This document shows, one piece after another, positions 57,241 to 64,000 of a stretch of DNA of 64,000 bases. Source of the stretch: Cristatella mucedo (taxonomy: Eukaryota > Bryozoa > Phylactolaemata > Cristatellidae); the NCBI GenBank assembly GCA_009760855.2, contig WPIO01000098.1:686501-750500 (forward strand), written 5' to 3'. How positions within the stretch are numbered: the first letter of the stretch is position 1; each line of letters opens with the position of its first letter. Made by a program: the position numbers and the translations under genes. The notes below the pieces were generated by a model. That model saw nothing but the letters and a program-made list of their open reading frames with translations. It made no database searches and was not told the DNA's origin.

Positions 57241-57904
57241 AGATCTAGTAGAGCTGAGCGGTAAAAGCTAAAAGTAGTTCTGCCTGCTGCCGGGCGTTCC
57301 TTAAAGTACAGAAGGATTTTAATTTGCCCCAGAGAAAGAAAAATCAGCTGCAAGTTATACAGGCCTCCATAGACTAACCAAGTAGTACTAACCTGTCGAG
57401 TGCTCCCCAAGCAAGCGTTAAGAGCCACTACTGCGCACGAATGTGAAGGTGTGGAAAGGGTTATAGCCCTTGGACCTGGCCGCTGGGTGAACACGCCGAT
57501 GAGCCGGTTCAGGTATACTGTATTTTAGGCCGATTGAACTTGCATGTTTCGCACAGGTGCACACTAAGACCCCAGGCTTGCCTAATTCACCACACGTTGT
57601 TTCCATGTCTTCTCATTAACCTAGTACCACGAGTGTCTGTCTCCTCGTTTGCCTTAGCTCGGTAGCCTAAACTGTATCTTATTTTGCATCGAAAGTTGGA
57701 TGGAGAACATGCAGCTCAACCTTGTGCACCGGTTCTCATGGATGAAATTGTAGTGCACCATTATGGAGATTATTTTTTCAAGATAATCAGCTATTACAGA
57801 AACTTACTAGTTATAAGATAAGTACTAGTCACAGTTCCATCCAGTATCAGTGTGCCAGATAGTTGATGCTCTAGGCTCTCTGGAAACTCTGGTTCATCTG
57901 AAGT

Positions 57905-58235
57905 GTCATTTGACGTGAATGCTGCGGCCAAGCGAAAATGCACCAGCAGCCTTTAGGTAAACCCGTGATGACACCAAACAAATATTTCCAAAACCGTTGC
58001 TATTTAGCGGCAATGCGAGTCAACTGTGGAAAAAAACTCTTGATGCTCACCAGTTTGGCTTATGTCCACTCATGAACTTCGGAGGTCATTGTATGCTGGA
58101 CATCGATAGAAGTTGACAAAGCATCTGACAGAGTTCCCCTCAGAGCTCCTAGCCAAGCCTATGCTTGAGAGGCCCTGCTAAAGTTTTTAAGAGCCTGAAC
58201 AAGTTCGTCCAATATACCGTCTTAGTCCATTAGTA
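57905..58235 (+). repeat. Dispersed repeat X, copy 2
   Basis: Partner of 53240-53600; flanking sequences differ, so it is a dispersed rather than a local duplication. Confidence 0.75.
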
Positions 58236-58564
58236 TTGAAAAACGAGCGGAATCAAAATTCAGACGAATTCGAGAACAATCAGCAATTGAGATAGCCACA
58301 TATATGCCGTGCAGTTTGCCATATATAAAAATGCATCTAAACGAAAAGGCTGAACGGAAGTCATAAATATAGCAGTGCAGCAAACCAAGATGTGACCTGA
58401 ACAGGAATGGGAGTGTGCAGTCTTTTGTCACTTGTACCATCTCTCTATAACGTTCCACAAATTCATAACTTTCTCTACCTCTGTTTATTTCCCTCGCTTT
58501 AGTTCTAACTTTTTGCGGAAGAAGGTGAATTGCATTCACTTCTGACTTGATCAGTGCTCAGTTT

Positions 58565-59540
58565 AAAGTCCAGCACGCATACTGACCTATTTCTGGAAAG
58601 CGTTCCGCCCGTGCAGATTATTTCAAGGGCCTAGAAAGTAATTGAGTCGTCTGAAGGTGCTTTATCAAACGTATTATTGTTATTATCACATGGTACTAAC
58701 AGAACGGGTCCTGAACGGGGCGTATATAGCTCTTTAAACAAGCCACTGGGAGGCTGTGGTACTTTTTACCTAGTACGCTCTCCCCTTCGCTTGAAAAAGA
58801 CAGGACGAGAGCTAGCCGCCAGTGGGAGTGGAACCCCTTGGTTAGTGTCACCCCCTAGCTTAGTGTCACCTCGGATACTAGCATCAGACAGCACAGGTGC
58901 CCAAGCTGCTGGCCTACGTTCACGTGATCCTGCAGCCCGAGGCGGTTGAGCGCCGGTGTGCGAACGCAGGGGTCTTTCTCGGTAGGCCCTATGCCCATAG
59001 GGGCCACCGAGAAAGCGGTTTATTGAGGTCGGAGCCTTCTAACGTAACAATATGCAGCGGCTGGTCGTCGCGTTTACGTGAGCGTGGTAGAGCAAGAGTA
59101 AAAATGTCTCCTGCCACGATGATTTTACCCATTTAACATCAGCGTATATATTTACCTATTTAACGTCATCCCAGACCCTTTAGGGCTCGCCTTTACCCTG
59201 GGACGTCTTAGGTATGCATACGCAAGTGATCAAATTGCCACAGCACAGTCTGGTGAGCGAACAGCATCGGTATGGGAGGCTGGTACTGGTGCGCTACTAG
59301 AGAGCGCTCAAGCTTCTCGCGGCGTTCAAATGAGCAACGGTTGAACAAAGTAAGAAGTCTTGTACTCTAATGGTCTCACCTATTCAGTTTCGGCCGAGCT
59401 TCAGTGGCTTTAGCCAGCTCTCACCAGGCGCTAGGCAATCTACTCCAGCTGCCGTCGACAATTCGACGTCGGCCAAACGGTAAGTCCTGCCAACTATCCA
59501 AGGAAGCTATCATCCCACCCTGACACTTGCAGCTATTTCA
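58565..59540 (+). repeat. Third copy of the ~740-bp repeat, interrupted
   Basis: ACTGACCTATTTCTGGAAAG starts the copy, then a LINE1 3' end intervenes, then GGTCCTGAACGGGGCGTATA, GGACGAGAGCTAG, GGTTTATTGAGGTC, TTTCGGCCGAGCTTCAG and GGCCAAACGGTAAGTCCTGC, in the same order as 47025-47880. Confidence 0.65.
58605..58690 (+). mobile_element. LINE1-type 3' end nested in the ~740-bp repeat
   Basis: CAGATTATTTCAAGGGCCTA, GAAAGTAATTGAGTCGTCTG (mutated stem-loop), GGTGCTTTATCAAACG, then ATTATTGTTATTATC. It lies between two halves that are contiguous at 47080-47120. Confidence 0.75.
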
Positions 59541-59554
59541 CGCTACGATCGCGT

Positions 59555-59645
59555 TTTCTGAGTAGCGAGTACAAAGCTCCTAGAAAGAGATTAAACTCTC
59601 CGAGGGCACTTTACCGAGTTCGTTATTGTTATTATTATATCATCA
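59555..59645 (+). mobile_element. LINE1-type 3' end fragment
   Basis: GTACAAAGCTCCTAGAAAGA, stem-loop AGAGATTAAACTCTCC, GGGCACTTTACCGAGTTCG, then ATTGTTATTATTAT. Directly follows the ~740-bp repeat. Confidence 0.78.
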
Positions 59646-59839
59646 GTTAGACGAACGACCTGACCTAAACTATTCGGTGATTCCGAAAACGTTACTACCT
59701 GCGACATTTATGCCGCATTAGCTTTCCAAAGCCTTTCGATCAGAGACAATAGATAAGTGTAAGCGCCTCCGCCTTAAGCTGCAGCCTAAATCACTTTTAG
59801 GCTTTCTAGTAAGTTGGTCTTCCCGTCGTCTTTTTTGAG

Positions 59840-60340
59840 AAGGTTTAGTTGCAGATAGACCGGAGCCGAAATGCAGTGAAGGCTGAATGCACGGGTGCAG
59901 TCTGCTTAGAAATGAAAGCCTAGATAGTCCTCGGCGATGGCTACGCCAAACGGGATGTTAAACCATGCTACAACAAGTGGACCAAGCACTGAACCTAAGG
60001 ATACCCGATGCTACTTTATACTGGCTCCTCAGGTGACTACTATCAAAACGCTACACAAAAACGTGATTTTCTTTTCAGGTGGAGCAGCAATATGCTGTCT
60101 ATCCAAGTAGCTGTACAGACTCACATATTAGCAATTAGCACTCTCCCATTGCATCAGACTTTCGAGTTCTTGGAAAGCTTCTTCTTTGTGGACTTAAGAT
60201 GCAGACGTTGGCAAGCATAAAGACCTTTGCCATACAAGGTCATTTTCTCAGGGCACCGAAGGCTGTTTCCTCAGCTTGGCTTCATTCAGATTCCTACTGA
60301 TACGAGGTTAACATACTGCCCCAACAAAAGCTCGTCGGAA
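59840..60340 (-). mobile_element. LINE1-type RT fragment
   Basis: Minus strand around 60005-59910 reads LGSVLGPLVVAWFNIPFG, AIAEDYLGFHF, then a TAA where the Tyr of YADD would be, followed by ADCT. This matches the GVPQGSVLGP...FHxYADD stretch of L2/CR1 RTs. 60170-60320 resembles 50830-50990. No 3' UTR is attached. Confidence 0.72.
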
Positions 60341-60344
60341 TCGG

Positions 60345-61585
60345 CGTACCCCCTATTCGGGTGGGAGAGGTATAGTGTGCCTAAAGCTACAGCAGTGACT
60401 GCTTGAGAGATGTGTGAGTGAGCGCTGGCAGACGTATGTTTAGCACGTCACACAAGGAATCGTTGTCAGCTCATGCGAAAAAGGGAGACTGATCAATCAA
60501 CGACGTTACGGTAGACCAGCCGTGGTGGGCTCGTGAGGTGCCTGATGGGAGCCCACGTTAGCTCGTGAGCGATAGATCAGTAAAACCTCACTCATATCTA
60601 TTTATAAAAGCCATGCGCTTTACTCGTAGCAGATAAAAAGCAGGCGTGGACGAAGCCAAGTTTCTTGCATTACAGTATTCGTCATGTTAACAGTTCACAT
60701 GGTAACCTGGGCACTCAGCCATGCTAAAGTTCGTCAGTGCAGCACTTTCTAGACGACTTGGGGATAACCGAACGGCACTCATGTGATGCAAGGCTCATTA
60801 AAGCTCTAACCTAACCTTAAAGGTAACGAGAAAGCACGGCTGACCACGCCGTGTGTAAGTTTAGCTCTTTATTGGTAAAAATTGCAGTTTGCCATCCTGG
60901 TTTAACAGTCATGTCATGTTTTACCCAAGCATCTGGATTTCAGAGGTGCCTTGGTTTCAGGTCTCGAAGCTTGGTCGCGAGCATAGTTCCGGAATGTACA
61001 ATTGGAAAATTCAAGCCGACATGTCACTCGTTGCGCAAGCATACGTGTGGGCCGAGTGCATAGCTTTACGAATGTGAATACGACTACGAATCATAACTAC
61101 CACATTATACATTTTTAAATTTGATTCTCAAACAGTAAAAAAACTATTCAACAGCCCTTCTCCAGCTAAAACATGCTTCATTATAGCTCATATCTTTGCG
61201 TTAAGGTTTACGAATTATAGATTGTTCCCCTGCCTTGCAGATTACACCTGCTGCTGACAAACTTTGATGCAGCAGCAACTATGTGAGCCATGTTCACTTA
61301 CGACCTTTAGTCAGTGACGGCCAAAATACTTCCACCTACATAATAGATCTTTCTTGACCCCACCCTCTCAAAAGCCTCGAAAGCGGAATGCTTCCAACTA
61401 TGGTTAGAAACACCGGTGTTCTGCTTCCAAGGCGTCCCAGGATGTCGACCACTATAACAAGGGTATATATCAGCAGTGCTAGTCCTTCGGCAGCCACTTA
61501 CTAAGGGTCGTATGAGATGCTTGCACATTTTCTCATTTCGCACAAAGAAACCTCAGTAGCGTTTAGTGATTCTATATTTTCTACC
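60345..61585. other. Unassigned stretch, no gene seen
   Basis: No recognisable repeat or coding segment; frames are at most 78 codons. Confidence 0.4.
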
Positions 61586-61589
61586 TAAG

Positions 61590-61935
61590 CAGTGACAAAT
61601 GGCGGCACCACCAGTGGTAGCAGTTGTAGAACGAGCAATAGCAGCGGCTGTAGAGGCAACATATTTTGACACGCAACAACGGCATCAGCAAAAATACCAG
61701 CAGGATCCGCTGTGGTTGCAATAGCATTTGGGTAACATGTAGTGGCTTCAGTGAGAGCAGATTTGACGGAAGCTAAAGCAGTGATACACTAGGAAGTTGT
61801 GGTGGCAACAGTAGCACTAGCAGCAGCACTAGCAGTAGCTGCCGACTTAAACGTCTCCTTAAAATCATCATCTCTATGAGAAGTAGCAAGACTTTGACTG
61901 CATTGGCGGCTGCAGCCACAGTAGCAGCAGCCACG
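61590..61935 (+). repeat. A-type GCA array, left part
   Basis: GCAGTTGTAGAACGAGCAAT, GCAGCAGCACTAGCAGTAGC and similar triplets in the same orientation as other A blocks. Resumes after a LINE2 fragment at 62370. Confidence 0.6.
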
Positions 61936-62360
61936 GCCTGAAGTGGCTCAAGTGGCACACGGTTAAACAGAGCTATGTGTGACCGTTTTGCAAATTCAAT
62001 TAGCTGTTCCATTCCTCTGCCTAATTACTGTTGGTGACAATGATTTGGCAGGTCCTAGACTGTGGAACTCGCTTCCAATGTTGGCAGGCAACGACAACTA
62101 CCCACTTGCTACCAACTATGGCTCATCCTTTTCAGCGGTCCTGGGCTGCTACTTCCATAATACTGACTACCTCGACTGCTTTACGGACTGTGCCACACTT
62201 CCCACTTTCTCTGAGTTGCGTAAGATGAAGTCTGTTTACTACAGAATGCGTACCAAAAGCTGCTTAGGCTGTGAATGTGATATAAAATGGCGTGCTACGT
62301 AACATCCACAGAGTATTCCAGGCTGTGTGTAATTACAGACGGAATACACTACATTACATC
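61935..62360 (+). mobile_element. LINE2-type 3' fragment inside a GCA array
   Basis: Codes IQLAVPFLCLITVGDND, GPRLWNSLPML and GSSFSAVLGCYFHNTDYL, the C-terminal end of LINE2 (compare KLAVPFLCLETVGD at 54300-54250). The 3' end has TGTGTAATTACAGACGGAAT and CACTACATTACATC. The C-terminal frame is open for 107 codons to 62302. Confidence 0.88.
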
Positions 62361-62369
62361 AGGAACAGT

Positions 62370-62535
62370 CGATATGGCAGCGACTGTGGTTTGGGGAAAG
62401 CAGCAGTAGGAACAAAGGTAGCCACAGCGATGGCAGATATCACGGCAGCAATCAGGATGAAGCATTCAGCAATTAGAGATGGCAGCAATCATCACCCACA
62501 AAGCTACATCCATAAAGTTTGGGGCAGCTATAGTC
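62370..62535 (+). repeat. A-type GCA array, right part
   Basis: GGCAGCGACTGTGGTTTGGG, GCAGCAGTAGGAACAAAGGT and GGCAGATATCACGGCAGCAA continue the array left of the LINE2 insertion. Confidence 0.55.
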
Positions 62536-62539
62536 GTAC

Positions 62540-62908
62540 TTAGGCAGCTCTCAGATTAGCTGCAATACTAGCCCTTGCCCTAGTGGCTCTGATTAGGACA
62601 CCTAGAGAAACCAATGGGGGTTAATCTAGCCAAGCCGAATTGAGTTAGATACACTCTAGCTAACAAGGAGCAGAGCCAGGCATCACTCTGACAGCAAGAC
62701 CCACTCAGGTTAGAAAGAAGCTTTGGGCAGACAAAGAGCAGTCAGGATGTGGACCGACTAATGTGCTCGGTTAAACAAAGAATGAAAAGATGGCAAGCTG
62801 GCCCCGGACCCACTTAATAAATTACGGACAGAAACGAATAAGACCGAGAACTGACACCTGGAGCTAGTTCCAGGAAGAAGCAGCCACGGGCAAGATCGGA
62901 AACCAGAT

Positions 62909-62943
<35 letters not shown>

Positions 62944-63465
62944 GGCAAGACGAAAGACAGGGTACGAGGCTGCAGCTTCCATTGCCGATGCGAGACTGCA
63001 CTTTGAGAGCACGTGAGTTGAACCTACGCCGAGGAAAAGCTAAGTGCAATTGAGACCGTGCCTCTTTTTCTGGTGGCTACTGAGTGAGCCGTTTGCATCT
63101 TAAGGGGCTGCAGAGGTCCACCTTCGGGTTCGGGGCCATTGCTAGTGACTCTGGCATAGGGTAGCTTATTGTAATTTGGTCCATTGAGCTGTCTCTTACT
63201 TACATCGGTCAAACCGGTGCACGGATTATATATTATCTTTGTACTTCGGGAGTTGGCGCTGTTAACTCCGTTGGTCTGGTGCATAACCATTACTAACATG
63301 CGCACCAGAAACAGTTACTTTTGGCACCCAGTTGTGGCTGCTTGGGTTTTAACCGTACTGCAGTGGTACATTACACCGTCGACAGGTAGGCAGCCGGGTA
63401 ACGAACACGGCGCGGTAACATAGTTACATTGGCACAATCAGAAACATCAGTACTGATCGAAGAAA
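62540..63465. other. Unassigned stretch with (GA)n
   Basis: Only a (GA)n microsatellite (62912-62939, about 14 repeats) is identifiable. Confidence 0.5.
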
Positions 63466-63469
63466 AAGA

Positions 63470-64000
63470 GACCTAGGCAGCTGTGGCTGTGGAAGCAGCA
63501 TTATTAGTGGCAGCAGGGGTGGCGGCTGCAGGGGTGGCATAAGCCCCTTGATGCCACCAACAGCAGCAGCAGAAAAAACTGTGGCCAAAGTAGCAAAAAC
63601 GCGGCGGCTGCAAACGTGTTGGCCGTAGAAGGGTCAGAAGCAACAGTACCAGCAGCGATACCAGCAGTGGCATATGGACACTTGTAAAAACAGCAGCAGC
63701 TGCAGCTGCAGTGGCAGTTACTCAACAGTATCTGAAGACGGAGCAGAAGCAATGGAAGTGGCAGCAGCTGGAGTTGCAGCAAAGAATGTGGCATGATGCG
63801 CTGCAATAATGGCGGTGATTACAGCAGCAGTGCCGATCGTCGTGCATGCAGTAATGACGCAGTCAGCTGCAGTGAAATGAGAGGAAGCAGCACAAGTAGT
63901 AGTGATGGCAGCCACAGTAGCGACACAAGTAGTAAAGCCTACATAACGTGAGCTAGAAGAGGGTTTGGCAGCAGTAGTAGCAACAAGCAACCATTGCTTC
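63470..64000 (+). repeat. A-type GCA array running off the window end
   Basis: GCAGCAGGGGTGGCGGCTGC, AACAGCAGCAGCAGAAAAAA, GCTGCAGTGAAATGAGAGG (the motif shared with 18278, 18795 and 19137) and GTAGTAGTGATGGCAGCC. Antisense frames are Ala/Thr-rich, as in the other A blocks. Confidence 0.65.

Overview
This window reads as gene-poor nuclear DNA of an animal. It holds decayed non-LTR retrotransposons whose reverse transcriptase (RT) fragments have the L2/CR1-clade signature (LDLSAAFDTIDH, YGVPQGSVLGP-like, YADD), two families of tRNA-derived SINEs, and many satellites and microsatellites. Several RT features resemble L2 elements of fishes and marine invertebrates. I cannot name the species. No intact host gene, rRNA, functional tRNA, CRISPR array or bacterial operon can be supported. 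All open frames are short, and nearly all are low-complexity or GC-driven.

Layout. 1-4.3 kb is a badly degenerate minisatellite with a unit of about 20 bp. 4.3-9.6 kb is mostly unassigned, with several SINE2 copies. From about 9.7 kb to 38 kb, and again at 55.8-57.2 kb and 61.6-64 kb, the DNA is built from directly oriented copies of a large composite repeat. I call its blocks P, A, M, N, Q, S, T and U. P is a unique-looking stretch. A is a degenerate GCA-triplet array. M is a minisatellite of about 40 bp. N, Q and S are further stretches. T is GC/CpG-rich. U is an AT-rich tail. Block order is largely kept in each copy, although individual blocks are often missing or expanded. 38-53 kb and 57.9-61.6 kb hold LINE1-type fragments (ATT-repeat tail), LINE2-type fragments (ACATT-repeat tail), SINE1 copies, a tandem of about 740 bp and single-copy DNA.

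How the parts relate. SINE1 shares its 3' stem-loop and ATT tail with LINE1, so LINE1-type machinery probably mobilised it. SINE2 has its own 3' hairpin and T-rich end, and at least 19 copies or fragments are visible. One SINE2 sits at a site that is empty in three paralogous copies of the composite repeat. Other SINE2 copies sit at the same place beside block P in several units, so some insertions predate amplification of the large repeat and one postdates it. All RT copies seen are dead (stops, frameshifts, loss of the catalytic YADD). All repeat comparisons were made by eye; block edges are good to roughly 20-60 bp, and no identity percentages were calculated.
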